From assembly GCA_029465975.1 (NCBI GenBank), contig CM055744.1, positions 6,106,692 to 6,170,691 of the forward strand: 64,000 nt of DNA. The letters are read 5' to 3'. Shown here one piece after another: positions 34,231 through 46,692 of the stretch. Numbering within the stretch: the stretch's first letter is position 1; every line of letters begins with the position of its first letter. The DNA is from Dallia pectoralis. Lineage: Eukaryota > Chordata > Actinopteri > Esociformes > Umbridae. The notes under the pieces were generated by a model. That model ran no database searches, was not told the origin of the DNA, and saw nothing but the letters and a program-made list of their open reading frames with translations. Both the position numbers and the translations under genes were made by a program.

Positions 34231-35251
34231 TATTGCACCCACCATTTGCTGCATGCTGCGTAACAATTCCATTGCACACAATGTATCAGGCTTTTTGCCT
34301 GTGAAACGTTGTCTGACTTTTCTTCACTCCAGTGAAGACGATGAGTACAAAGATAAGCTTCCTTGAAGCGGTTTCTGACAGTTTGTACAGAACAGGCTGG
34401 GGGCATCACAGGTGGATGGATTGTGAAGGCAGAAACGCAAGCAAAAACAGAATATATCCAGAAATAAGCTTCCAATTCAATTTAGTTAAAGTCTTTAATT
34501 TGTCAAATGCTCCTAATGACATAGCGTCATTCTGTTCAATGATATTGTCAAATCTACAACATCTAATCGTTTCAGAAGATATAAAGCAGAATAATAGCAA
34601 AAATATACATACAATTAAAACTTTTTTGTAGATATTTTAGAAATGAGGGAATATAAGCACCTTTTGATTTTATTACAGCACTTTGTCTTTTTGGGTTGGA
34701 GTCTATTAGCATGGCACATCTTGAGTTGGCAATATTTGCCCACTTTTCTTTGCAAAATTGCAAAAGCCACAGAAGCTGCATTGCGAGCAGAAACAAACAA
34801 AAAACATCACATTGACTAGGAAGCTATCTGAGCACCACCATGAGAATATCACATTGACTAGGAAGCTATCTGAGCACAATATCACATTGACCAGTGAAGT
34901 GAGTACAGCTACTGTAAATCAGACCTGTTTCACTTGGCTTACTCCATGAAGGAGATACCTAACCTATTAGCAAACCATGAACAATCCAAGTCTAAATGTC
35001 AGCTACCATTGATGTTGTGACATTAGGTATTGGATAGTTGTGTCTTGAAATACTGCACGGTTTATCCTCCAAGACAAACAATGCATTGTCTGTCTATTGG
35101 TTGTGTTGAAGGTTGATAAGGTTAAAAATGTATATACTGATTCCCCCTTCCCAGAAGCCCCAGAGCTGTTGAAGTCAAGATTTTGGATGACTTTGCCCAC
35201 TAAATAATTTGGGTTTGCCTGACGTGGAGAGGGAGGAGGTGAACACGTGCA
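34231..35251. other. intronic sequence with a short triplication
   Basis: Near 34805-34890 the string TATCACATTGACTAGGAAGC occurs twice with a partial third copy. No other feature. Confidence 0.5.
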
Positions 35252-35846
35252 CCTACTGTATATAATCTGTACATCTGACCCTACTGTATATAATCTGTAC
35301 ATCTGACACTACTGTATATAATCTGTACATCTGACACTACTGTATATAATCTGTACATCTGACACTACTGTATATAATCTGTACATCTGACACTACTGTA
35401 TATAATCTGTACATCTGACACTACTGTATATAATCTGTACATCTGACACTACTGTATATAATCTGTACATCTGACACTACTGTATATAATCTGTACATCT
35501 GACACTACTGTATATAATCTGTACATCTGACACTACTGTATATAATCTGTACATCTGACACTACTGTATATAATCTGTACATCTGACACAACTGTATATA
35601 ATCTGTACGTCTGACACTACTGTATATAATCTGTACATCTGACACTACTGTATATAATCTGTACATCTGACACTACTGTATATAATCTGTACATCTGAAA
35701 CTACTGTATACAATCTGTACATCTGACACTACTGTATATAATATGTACATCGGACACTACTGTATATAATCTGTACATCTGACACTACTGTATATAATTT
35801 GTACATCTGACACTACTGTATATAATCTGTACATCTGACACTACTG
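35252..35846. repeat. 28-bp AT-rich minisatellite, about 21 copies
   Basis: Unit CTACTGTATATAATCTGTAC then ATCTGACA. Very homogeneous, with isolated substitutions near 35588, 35609, 35698 and 35710. Confidence 0.97.
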
Positions 35847-36391
35847 TCACATATACATGAGGTAAATACACATGAGGTAAGCAGCTAACTACCAGGGTGA
35901 ATGTCACATATACATGAGGTAAGCAGCTAACTACCAGGGTGAATGTCACATATACATGAGGTATATAAACATGAGGTAAATACACATGAGGTAAGCAGCT
36001 AACTACCAGGGTGAATGTCACATATACATGAGGTATATAAACATGAGGTAAATACACATGAGGTAAGCAGCTAACTACCAGGGTGAATGTCACATATACA
36101 TGAGGTAAATACACATGAGGTAAGCAGTTAACAACCAGTGTGAATGTCACATATACATGAGGTAAATACACATGAGGTAAGCAGTTAACTACCAGGGTGA
36201 ATGTCACATATACATGAGGTAAATACACATGAGGTAAGCAGCTAACTACCAGGGTGAATGTCACATATACATGAGGTAAATACACATGAGGTAAATACAC
36301 ATGAGGTAAGCAGTTGACTACCGGGGTGAATGTCACATATACATGAGGTAAATACACGAGGTAAGCAGTTGACTACCAGGGTGAATGTCAC
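35847..36391. repeat. 40/57/74-bp minisatellite with repeated GAGGTAA
   Basis: Unit GTCACATATACATGAGGTAA, ATACACATGAGGTAAGCAGC, TAACTACCAGGGTGAAT, with 17-bp sub-blocks (TACACATGAGGTAAA) gained or lost. On the plus strand it contains GAG followed by GTAAGC and CTAAC..TACCAG, splice-like strings but antisense to magi3. It joins the previous array with no spacer. Confidence 0.94.
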
Positions 36392-37184
36392 ACTTCTTCC
36401 GTCAATTCTCCAGTCTCCAGGACAACATTCTCCAGCCCACAGGGTAGAGCAAGGAGCTTGTAACAGTGTAAAACTGTCTGTGACTAAACCCTTAAGTATG
36501 CTCACATGTATCACTGTTCCTATAAGAAATGATGCATCTTAGTAAAAAAATCAGCGATGTTATGCTCAAACTGTGGTCACTTTTGGTAATTGTGGTAAAA
36601 TCTATTGGGGGGAAAGTGTTCTCAAGTATCTCCATCCTGTCTACCAGAACCACATTTCTTTCCTACTCTAGACACAAAGCTAGTCCGAGTATTATGAACA
36701 TAGAACATCCACATCTAAACTTGACTGACACCTCAAGAGGTATTTATAGAGCCATTGTTTCCCTTGCCCACATCTTTCCTGACTCAGAGTAAAAGCTTTT
36801 GTATGAAAGGCCGTAATCACTGACTGCAACCTGGACCGAGGTCAGGCCTTATGATTCTGTCTTCACTTGTACCAACATCCTTAAGTGTGGGTACTTGAAC
36901 AGACTCTTGGAGGGCTGTGATTCGAGGCGACCACTTAAGAGCATGTCAGAAATGTCACCCCAAAGACGCATTGCTTTTGATCAGAGTCGACAACTGGGCC
37001 CTGGTAAGACTGGTCAGAGGTAATACAGCAAGTATTACCTGTTCAATTCAAACCAGCCAGGAAACACAGAACTCTACACACTCTGCATTTCCGGTGAGTT
37101 TAATTGAAACCCTGCCCAACCTGAATCTCTTCAGAAACAGCGACCTCGAGCCCTGGTCTAACAGCCGGGTTTAGGGAGACTTAC
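36392..37184. other. intronic unique sequence downstream of the GK-entry exon
   Basis: No repeats. The 87- and 85-codon plus frames have no recognised domain. Confidence 0.5.
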
Positions 37185-37301
37185 ATGGGATGGTGCGTAG
37201 GTAGAGGTTGTCCCGGATCACCTGCTGTAGTTTGTGGTCCAGGGAACCTTTCTGGAACTGCAGGCTGAGATAGTGACGCAGGTCTGTGTTCAGGACCTTA
37301 C
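37185..37301 (-). CDS. magi3: magi3 exon, end of PDZ0 into GK-like domain
   Basis: This 117-bp exon reads KVLNTDLRHYLSLQFQKGSL followed by DHKLQQVIRDNLYLRTIP. It is the second coding exon of vertebrate MAGI genes, linking PDZ0 to the guanylate-kinase-like domain. The acceptor is TCTACTTAG before GTAAGG; the donor is CCAT followed by GTAAGTCT. It enters with two bases of a glycine codon and leaves with one base of the cysteine codon that the next exon completes (TIP-C-TTR). The exon itself begins GTAAGG, a donor-like string at its acceptor. No tandem repeat touches it. The partner exon supplying the start of PDZ0 was not found up to 64000; MAGI first introns are usually very long. Confidence 0.93.
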
Positions 37302-39412
37302 CTAAGTAGACAGAGACACACAGTGTGAATACAGGTCGAACCACATTCAATCCATCAGGATAACATTAAACTCACAACAAACAAGTTTAATGTCACGTAC
37401 ATATCATAGATTGACACTTACATTTCCAATGTAGAAACTCAACATAACACATCATTCAGGTCTCAGTGTAAAAATTCAAGTTTTTAACAAGGTATAGAGC
37501 TGCTCTAACTAAATGCCTCACAGGAAGTTTTAAGGGGCCTCGGGAACCTGAGAGTCATCCTGTGAGGGAAGTTTTCTGCGAGTTTGAGAAGTCGACGAGG
37601 AGAGAAGAGAAAGAGATCTTCAGTGTCTCGGATGTGAGTCTTGTCACCTGGTTTGACAGCGGGGAAAAGGGACTTTTAAATGGCCCCGGCTGGCTCTGAG
37701 GTTCAGCAATCATGGTGTTCGCTCGCTCTTTGCTCTCAACTCTGCCAGGCGGACAAAATTCGGCGCAACATAACCGTAGGCATGGCTATGAATACAAATA
37801 CACTGAGAGAAACAGCTGGTGTAAACAGAAATAAATGGCAGCTGGAGAAAGTTAGGAATCAATATGGGAGTGTATCAGAACAGATGCGTAGATGCTTTAA
37901 AATTGGGTGTTTTGAGAAACATTGGAGAGAAACTATTATCTTTGTAAAACCCAGTTTTTTAGGCACAAAGTAAACATAAGACGCTAAAGACTTTAAAACA
38001 ATCCAAACTGTTCAAATATATTATGATACTTATTTTGAATATCATCATAATTAATACACTGAAGATTTTGTCCAAAAAAATGTCGGTCACCCTAAACCTA
38101 ATTATTCTTGCATTGCTAGTATGTTGTCTGATTTGCAATCCCAGTGGGGGCTTCTTTCGGGGATAAAAGTTTCCTTTGGTATATAAAGTATTCTCTAAAC
38201 ACGGATTCACAGGGGTACCGACACTGAATCTGACAGACTTTTCTACAAAGTTGTTGTGGTTCTTGCAAGTTAACCCCTCTGAGAAATGCTAAAGAAACAG
38301 GCCAAACACTCTAAAATACATCCCGTAAGTGTTGTTGCAACAAACAGTATAGCAGTAGGTAAAAAAAACTGGGGATCGTCTAATCTCTTCTCTTGACTTG
38401 CAAAACAAACAATTCAACCAATGTTTTGAAGATAAACGGAGTATGGCCGCTTGGCTTCCAGAGACGACGCATGAAAATGTAACCTACACATAGATTCATC
38501 AAAGATTTCAGCAATTACTTCACTTCTCATATGCATCAACAAAGATCTGAATTGTCACCGGCCATTATCTCATTGTTTTTATATGTACTAATGTGGTCGA
38601 GTGAACAAAGCTTACAAACACCACAGTGTTGGTCCCATGTTCCATGCTTTAAATAAAGATCCCAAAAAGGTTTCATTGGCACATACAGCTTACATCTCTC
38701 AAATGTAAGGCCATAAAATATGTTGACATCCCTGAGAGTGAGCAATTTCCCCTTGCTTGATAATCGATCCACCTAACAACAGTGACATATCAAGAAGATG
38801 ATCATTACACAGACGCAGTAGAGCAACACTCTAAAATAATCAATGTTATCACAAAACACCATGTCACATATGTCTCAAGGGAGAAAGTTGACTGTAAGAA
38901 TGCCCACCAGAGCTGTAAAATGAAATACACATTTGTCTACCATTTCTTTTTATCATTAGCCAATGATATACGTGCTACAATGTTTGGCACTATGTCCAAT
39001 CTGCTTTGAATTTGCACATCAGGCCTGACCAGAACCAGTACCTCGATATCCAGCTTCTACAGCTGCCAACTTAAGACAATAGTAAAAACCACAACTGTAG
39101 TCAAGTAACTGTACACCTAAAGCCACATATTTGGATGGATTTAACGTGGTACGAAAACCTCGTCTTCTGTTTAAATTACAGCATGTTATGCGAAACTGAA
39201 TTGAAAAATATTTTATACATTATGTATGCATTTATACATAATTTTTCACATTACGAGGTAGAGGATTATGAATCAGGGATGTGCCTGAAACCATGTGGAA
39301 CCACTACTGCCTGGTAGAACCTAACATTGTCCCACACAATTACATAGGTGATATTTCTTCCCGAAAAGTTTGGATCATAGAATTGACTGTTGATATTTTT
39401 AGATTTGGATCA
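37302..39412. other. upstream intronic sequence, unique
   Basis: Presumed first intron of magi3. No exon matching the start of PDZ0 is visible; small frames (97 and 83 codons) are unrecognised. Confidence 0.5.
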
Positions 39413-39972
39413 ACTAATCTGCCAGTCTCTGCCATGGTAAGGCCTCGGTTCACCACATGATCAACTAATCTGCCAGTCTCTGCCATGGTAAGGCCTCGGT
39501 TCACCACATGATCAACTATCTGCCAGTCTCTGCCATGGTAAGGCCTTGGTTCACCACATGATCAACTAATCTGCAAGTCTCTGCCATGGTAAGGCCTTGG
39601 TTCACCACATGATCAACTAATCTGCCAGTCTCTGCCATGGTAAGGCCTCGGTTCACCACATGATCAACTAATCTGCCAGTCTCTGCCATGGTAAGGCCTC
39701 GGTTCACCACATGATCAACTATCTGCCAGTCTCTGCCATGGTAAGGCCTTGGTTCACCACATGATCAACTAATCTGCCAGTCTCTGCCATGGTAAGGCCT
39801 TGGTTCACCACATGATCAACTAATCTGCCAGTCTCTGCCATGGTAAGGCCTCGGTTCACCACATGATCAACTATCTGCCAGTCTCTGCCATGGTAAGGCC
39901 TCGGTTCACCACATGATCAACTATCTGCCAGTCTCTGCCATGGTAAGGCCTCGGTTCAACACCTGATCAACT
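39413..39972. repeat. 50/51-bp minisatellite, about 11 copies
   Basis: Unit GATCAACTAATCTGCCAGTC, TCTGCCATGGTAAGGCCTCG, GTTCACCACAT; 50-bp variants lack one A (AACTATCTG). CTTGG or CTCGG marks two subtypes. Confidence 0.96.
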
Positions 39973-40330
39973 ATGTTGGCTCGGACTTCATAATAGACAA
40001 CAGTTCTGCCTCACTCTCTTTTGTCGATCAACGTTATGACAGGTCACCACTATGTGGAATCAATCAGCAATAACGAGTGTTCATATGTCTGGTTACTTGG
40101 AATATGGACGTTCATTCAAACATAGTATTTGGCTGACAAACCTATTTAAAATCTATATATTTACCAAATGGTTCAGTGATTAACAATTGAGAGCAGTTGC
40201 ATTAAGTGTTGATAAAATGTATTTACGCAAATCTGAAGAGAAGCTCATCACAAGTTTTGTAAGCATTGTATTGTGAAAGATAATTGCATTATATGAAAGA
40301 TATTACTTCGTTACACACTGATTAAGAGCA
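39973..40330. other. unique sequence
   Basis: Nothing recognised. Confidence 0.45.
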
Positions 40331-40590
40331 AGGGTGCCACTCCTCTAGGAACACAGGTAGAGGAGGAAGGGTGCCACTCCTCTAGGAGCACAGGTAGAGG
40401 AGGAAGGGTGCCACTCCTCTAGGAGCACAGGTAGAGGAGGAAGGGTGCCACTCCTCTGGGAGCACAGGTAGAGGTGGAAGGGTGCCACTCCTCTAGGAGC
40501 ACAGGTAGAGGAGGAAGGGTGCCACTCCTCTAGGAGCACAGGTAGAGGTGGAAGGGTGCCACTCCTCTAGGAGCACAGGTAGAGGTTGAA
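40331..40590. repeat. 37-bp minisatellite, 7 copies
   Basis: Unit AGGGTGCCACTCCTCTAGGA then GCACAGGTAGAGGAGGA; two copies have GAGGTGGA. Confidence 0.96.
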
Positions 40591-41116
40591 GGGACAACTT
40601 GTCTGCATCGTAGGGGGGGTCTGGTTCTTCTGGCTCCACCTGGCTGGCAGGGGGCGTTGGACCCACAGGTGGCAGCATTGTGACAGCATGCCCGTGTAAA
40701 AACAGAGCTATTGCAAATACGTACCTGAAATTTCTAAAACTAACTGGAACCTTTAGCCCAAAAATACATTTTCATTATGATCTCAGGGAAAAGCCACACA
40801 TAGCCATGTATTTCTGATTTCACCACAGTTTGGAGATAACCCTTTTCACACACACACACAAAGTGAAAAAGTGTGTTCTGTACAGTGTGTTCTTTGTGGC
40901 CTACCGGTCCTGTCCGACGGTGTTAGTGTGGTTGTCACATTCGAAATGAGCCTTTCTGGTCTGTACGGATAACAAGGCCATTGTATCAGCTGTCATCAGC
41001 CGAGGACTCAACGTCCTCATTTTAACCTGTATGCTGAGGTATTGGAATGCAGCCAGGCAGGAGAAATCAGCATAACATATATCAGCAAGAGAAGAAAAGA
41101 TTGAATTCTCTCTCCC
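40591..41116. other. unique sequence
   Basis: Short CA run near 40852. Nothing else recognised. Confidence 0.45.
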
Positions 41117-41488
41117 TCAATCAGTGTTCGCTTCCCCGCCCTGGTCTCTCTCCCCCTTTGTCTCTCTCCGCTCTTGTCTCTCATTGACCTGGCCTCTCTC
41201 CTTCCTGGTCTCTCTCGCCTCTCTGGTCTCTCTCCTCCCTGATCTCTCTCCCCCCTGGTCTCTCTCTCCTCCCTGGTCTCTCTCTCCCCCCTGGTCTCTC
41301 TCCTTCCTGGTCTCTCTCCTTCCTGGTCTCTCTCCTTCCTGGTCTCTCTACCCCTGGTCTCTGTCCCTGGTCTCTGTCCCTGGTCTCTCTACCCCTGGTC
41401 TCTCTCCTCCCTGGTCTCTGTCCCTGGTCTCTCTCCCCTCTCTGGTCTCTCTCCTCCCTGGTCTCTCTCCTCCCTGGTCTCTCTGTCT
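41117..41488. repeat. pyrimidine-rich CCCTGGTCTCTCTC minisatellite
   Basis: Imperfect units of about 10 to 20 bp around CTGGTCTCTCTC; one strand is almost pure pyrimidine. Open frames in both directions are compositional. Confidence 0.93.
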
Positions 41489-41950
41489 TTGTACCTATGC
41501 ATTTCCTCCTTTTTGTGAGGTTTAATAATCTCACCACTTTAAACGGTATCTGTGTCTTCCTTAATCCCCATTAACTAGAGTGACTAATTACATTATCATA
41601 GAAGCTATTGAAAGTAACAAGGGGAACCAGAATAATTAAATGAATCAGGGCATGAATTAAGACAGGTCCCACCTCTCCCACTGTTGCCTTTTGTAAGCTA
41701 GTGTTTGGAATATTAAAGGCTAATTGGCATTGATTTTATTTTCCGTCAACAATCTCCACCAAAACTGTGTCGAAGTAGAATAAAATTACATTTTCATGAA
41801 CATCAATGAAAAATGAAACACTAATACAGTGTTATTATTTACGTATTCACATCACTAAGTCAAAATTTTTGGCAGCGATTAATTGAGTCTTCCAGGGTAT
41901 GTCTCAAAGGTTTGCACACTTAGATTGTACAATATTTAAACATGATTTTA
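41489..41950. other. unique sequence
   Basis: AT-rich, nothing recognised. Confidence 0.45.
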
Positions 41951-42370
41951 ACATGCACTGTACCACTGAGCTACACCAACATGCACTGTACCACTGAGCT
42001 ACACCAACATGCACTCTACCACTGAGCTACACCAACGTGCACTCTACCACTGAGCTACACCAACATGCACTCTACCACTGAGCTACACCAACATGCACTC
42101 TACCACTGAGCTACACCAACATGCACTCTACCACTGAGCTACACCAACATGCACTCTACCACTGAGCTACACCAACATGCACTCTACCACTGAGCTACAC
42201 CAACATGCACTGTACCACTGAGCTACACCAACATGCACTGTACCACTGAGCTACACCAACATGCACTCTACCACTGAGCTACACCAACATGCACTCTACC
42301 ACTGAGCTACACCAACATGCACTCTACCACTGAGCTACACCAACATGCACTCTACCACTGAGCTACACCA
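41951..42370 (-). repeat. 28-bp array of tRNA-Ala-like 5' halves, 15 copies
   Basis: On the minus strand the unit is TGGTGTAGCTCAGTGGTAGA then GTGCATGT. This matches the acceptor/D-arm half of a vertebrate tRNA-Ala (GGTGTAGCTCAGTGGTAGAGCGCATG) and holds an exact Pol III A box (TAGCTCAGTGG). No B box follows any unit, so none is a complete tRNA. Two-state variation is limited to TAGAGTG or TACAGTG, plus one CACGTTGG. Confidence 0.9.
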
Positions 42371-44449
42371 ACTTCTCCTAAATACCCTCATGCGGTTCTC
42401 CCAGAGGAGTTCTTTCTGTTGAGCTGTGCAGTTCAGACGAAATTCATCTTGTGCTGCAAGTAATGTATTTAACCTCCCAGACACATCTAATTATGTATGA
42501 ACGTGACCAAGATTAAATAAATCCTCGGGTTCTGTTGTTCTCTATCTACCAAATGCTTAGCTTTTTATGTGCCTTTCATAGAATCTCGCACGTATTTTTA
42601 GTGGATTCTGGGCTTGAAATAAAACGACCTGACTAAGGAACCTTACAGATGTTACATGAATTGTGGACAGAAAGAGGAATAACTATTTGAAAATATTCCC
42701 CATTATGTCCACGCAAGACCTAAATATATAAGACAAATTGGACTCCTGAACTGATTATGGTTTGTATAAAGATTTCAGTTTTTATCATTTCTAACTATCC
42801 AAATTATCACCGTATGCAGTAGTTCACATTTTGAACATGATGCAAGAGTTCAGAATTTGTAGATCAATCACAAACACGCTCGTGAAACACATTTCAATCC
42901 CAATTCATAACTCAAGGAGTTGTGGAAAAGTCCAAAGGGTTGGAACACTTCAAAGGACGTAAAGGAACACTGTAGGGGCGAGATGATTGAGTCATGTAGA
43001 AGGGGATGATCGCCCCAGGAAGTTCTCAACATCGCTTTAGTATATATTCTTCAGCGTCAGCATTCCAGTAATCCTCAAAAGAGCCGGTAGCACCTCAGAG
43101 CGAATATCAGCGAAGAGGAGGAGCACGCAGACCTGAGCCAGGCTACCATGGTGAGCTGCTAGACGAAGCCTTCACACTTATATTAACACACACACACACT
43201 CGCACACGCACACACGAGTGTGAAGACACACACACACACACACAAGCATCCGACTAGCACCAGGCAAAAAGAAGAGCAAGGCTCAGGAATCTCGAGATGG
43301 CTCGGGGTAATAGAGATACACATCCCATCCCGCTAATTGGTCCTATTTCAAAAGACACAGCAACGCAGCTCGCGATGATTTGTCAAACCGGTCGACATCT
43401 CTCGCATGCACGTGAAACTCTCCAGGGAGGTCATTATTCTGTTATCTGAATGCATCATAAGGTTATGGTGTCGGCATGTTCAGCGGCATGTATCACATGT
43501 CACCTGGCAGAGCGATGCATCTTCTCCATTTGGTGTGCATCTTTCACTGTTTAATAGATACAAATGTACACCCACTCATCCACAAGGCTAGGTCTTTGCC
43601 TCAAAGGGTTTTATAACCTAGAATGGGACGTAACTCCGTGGGACACCTACATGCATGACTGATGCTAGCGCCATGCCACGATGAGGGCCAATCAGAACAC
43701 TCTATCGTGTGATTAAGAGCGGGCTGTTTGGGTACATTTCATCAATGCTTCAGATGCCTGGTGGTCTCCTCAGGCACACACACACACGTTGTCCCTCATT
43801 TTCTGTCTCTCTCCCTGTTCATTTTTTTAAACATACATTATAGACCTATATAAAAACATTTAAAAAGCAGGGTTGGAAATTACAGACTTCACAAATACCA
43901 TGATCGGGAGAAAAATGTTTGTTGTGGAAACATGGAAAGAAAAATGGTTTAATGAAAGAGAAAATCCTGAAATTCCTAAAGTGTTCTAGTCTATCTTTGA
44001 ATAGTAGTTATAATAAGTGTGGTGTAATAATTGACCTAGTTGGTTTTCCATCCCAAAGCATTTAAAATGGATAATGTTGATAAACAGTTGATTATTTTTC
44101 TCCAAATTAACAAAATGAACAAGGACTTTTCAATTATTGTAAAGTGCTTAAATATTAAGTTGGTTAAACAATTAACAAAGCCGTTATTTAAATAAAATAA
44201 ATTGAATTGTGGACGAGGGAAATTATTTTTTTAACAGATGTTTTGACATTTCATTTTGGTCCAGAATTTCGACGTAAATATTCAGGGTATACAAAATGGC
44301 GTCCTTTTCATGAGAAGCTTGTCAAGCTGCGACTAAGGCAGCGAATATTGTCAGTATCCTTCATAAAAGGCAAAAAAAGTGTCACCTGACACATTCACAG
44401 CGTGGCAAATGTATTATCTACACTTATATAACCGAGTGTTGGCTCCAGC
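42371..44449. other. unique sequence with CA microsatellite
   Basis: Imperfect CA runs at about 43171-43245. AT-rich elsewhere, with no recognised gene. Confidence 0.45.
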
Positions 44450-45140
44450 AGCTATTATCCAATAGAGCCCTATGATAAGGTTAAAGCAACAACTCTATCT
44501 AATAGAGCGTATGGCCCTAGGATAGGTTAAAGCAACAACTCTATCTAATAGAGCCTAATGCCCTAGGATAGGTTAAATCAGCTACTCTATATAATAGAGC
44601 AAACATCCCTAGGATAGGTTAAAGCAGCTACTCTATCTAATAAAGCAAACAGCCCTAGGATAGGTTAAAGCAGCTACTCTATATAATAGAGCAAACATCC
44701 CTAGGATAGGTTAAAGCAGCTACTCTATCTAATAAAGCAAACAGCCCTAGGATAGGTTAAAGCAGCTACTCTATATAATAGAGCAAACATCCCTAGGATA
44801 GGTTAAAGCAGCTACTCTATCTAATAAAGCAAACAGCCCTAGGATAGGTTAAAGCAGCTACTCTATATAATAGAGCAAACAGCCCTAGGATAGGTTAAAG
44901 CAGCTACTCTATCTAATAAAGCAAACAGCCCTAGGATAGGTTAAAGCAGCTACTCTATATAATAGAGCAAACAGCCCTAGGATAGGTTAAAGCAGCTACT
45001 CTATATAACAGAGCAAACCGCCCTAGGATAGGTTAAAGCAGCTACTCTATATAATAGAGCAAACAGCCCTAGGATAGGTTAAAGCAGCTACTCTATCTAA
45101 CAGAGCAAACAGCCCTAGGATAGGTTAAAGCAGCAACCTA
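44450..45140. repeat. 46-bp minisatellite, about 15 copies, partly dimeric
   Basis: Unit CTCTATATAATAGAGCAAAC, AGCCCTAGGATAGGTTAAAG, CAGCTA. Type 1 (ATATAATAGAG, ACATCC) and type 2 (ATCTAATAAAG, ACAGCC) alternate from about 44588 to 44850 as a 92-bp dimer. CTCTATATAATAGAG is itself near-palindromic. Confidence 0.95.
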
Positions 45141-46596
45141 GAGTGGAATCTGCGGAGCCTGCTGAACTAAAAGCTGTCAAGGGCCAGTGGGCTCCCAGTC
45201 ACAGCTGCATTCATATTCAAGTTAACCAGCCATGAGATACACTCATCCCTCCCCCTGCTGTGCCACAGTGGAGAAGCAGACGACTGACCTCCATCCTCTC
45301 GGTTCCTTGATTAGCAGCAGTCAGCAGAACATTGACAGGCCTTGCCTCCACCACCTCGGTAACGCGAGGAGACAAAACAACAGAGGATCTCTGGATCAGT
45401 GAGGGGGTGAGACTAGAGGGGTACCCTCAGGACCTCAGGAGCTCACTCACTCTTCAGACACTTGTATCCATCCAAACCTAACTTCTGTTTTTTTTCCTCC
45501 TTCGTCCTCTCACTAATTCGGCTTCTCTTTTTTCTCCAACTATCCATCTCTGCTGTAGGCCATCCAGCCTTCTGTTATGTAAAACCTGGTTCTGTGGAGT
45601 CTCATGCAGTCAAATTCACACACCACACACCACACACACCACACACACCACACACACCACACACACACACCACACACACACACACCACACACACACACAC
45701 ACACACCTACCGCGTCCAAGTGAAAAGACACATTTAGCATGTCTCAGATCAACCGAAGAATTCGTGTGATTACCCTCACACAGAAATGTCTCACATTTGT
45801 CCACTCAACCCAGCAACATTCCAAAAGGAAATCTGTTCAAAACACATTGGAAAAAAACATTGGCAGAAAATAATTCATACAAAGTTGCAGTGATTAATCC
45901 AGACAGTGCTAGAGTTGTTTGTTTTACGTATTACTCATTGCTTGTCCTAAAGATTAATTCCATGCAATGTATTTATCTGGCTTACCCTTGCACCAGCTTC
46001 TTAACTGATTGGTTCACCTACGTTCTCCGGATCATCAACACTCCCTGCTTGCAAATGAACAGTCCCAATACAAAAGCAAAGCAAACTTTAAAATGCAATC
46101 TTTGATTGACGACGGGTCATAGGGGACGGGGGCGTTTATCAAAAGATGTGGTAACAATTCATCTAAATGTATGCTCCTATTTTAGGAATGTTGTTTATGA
46201 GTGTTTGTGGATTTGATTTCTTTAAAAATAAAAAAATGCCTTCCTGAAAGGGCGATAACAAAACGTAAGCACGCACGTATGCACATAAATCCACACAATG
46301 GCAGACATCTGCTGGAGCATGTTCTGAATATAGTAGATCTATCCAGAAACAAAGTGTGACTCAAGTAGTCTGGTGTTCATTGTGGTTCTGGGAGAGGCTC
46401 CTAACCTGCACTCCTAACCGATAGTGAACTCATGTCCCCGTAAAAGTGAAGTCATGTTTCTGTGGAGTAAAAGCGAGGCAATATGTACTTAATAATTGAA
46501 AAGGAAGGAAATTGAAAAGAAATGAGAGAATGCATACCGGCGTAGAAGTGTTCACGATGAGGAGTGTGATGAGAGAAGGACAGAGATGACACACAC
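45141..46596. other. unique sequence with CA-rich microsatellite
   Basis: CACACACCACACA runs at about 45618-45706. The rest is unrecognised. Confidence 0.5.
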
Positions 46597-46692
46597 AGTG
46601 GCCCCGATCTGAAGGGCCCCGATCTGAAGGGCCCCGATCTGAAGGACCCCGATCTGAAGGGCCCCGATCTGAAGGGCCCCGATCTGAAGGGC
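46597..46692. repeat. 15-bp minisatellite, about 6 copies
   Basis: Unit GGCCCCGATCTGAAG; one copy has GGACCCC. Confidence 0.95.

Noticed and set aside
32550..34304. 584-codon plus frame and 558-codon minus frame
   Set aside because: Hexamer repeat keeps frames open in both directions; no start context or splice structure.
35847..36391. Repeated GAGGTAAG and TACCAG as real splice sites
   Set aside because: They lie on the strand opposite magi3 and border no recognisable coding sequence.
41951..42370. Functional tRNA gene cluster
   Set aside because: Only the 5' half with the A box is repeated; no anticodon arm, B box or 3' acceptor strand.
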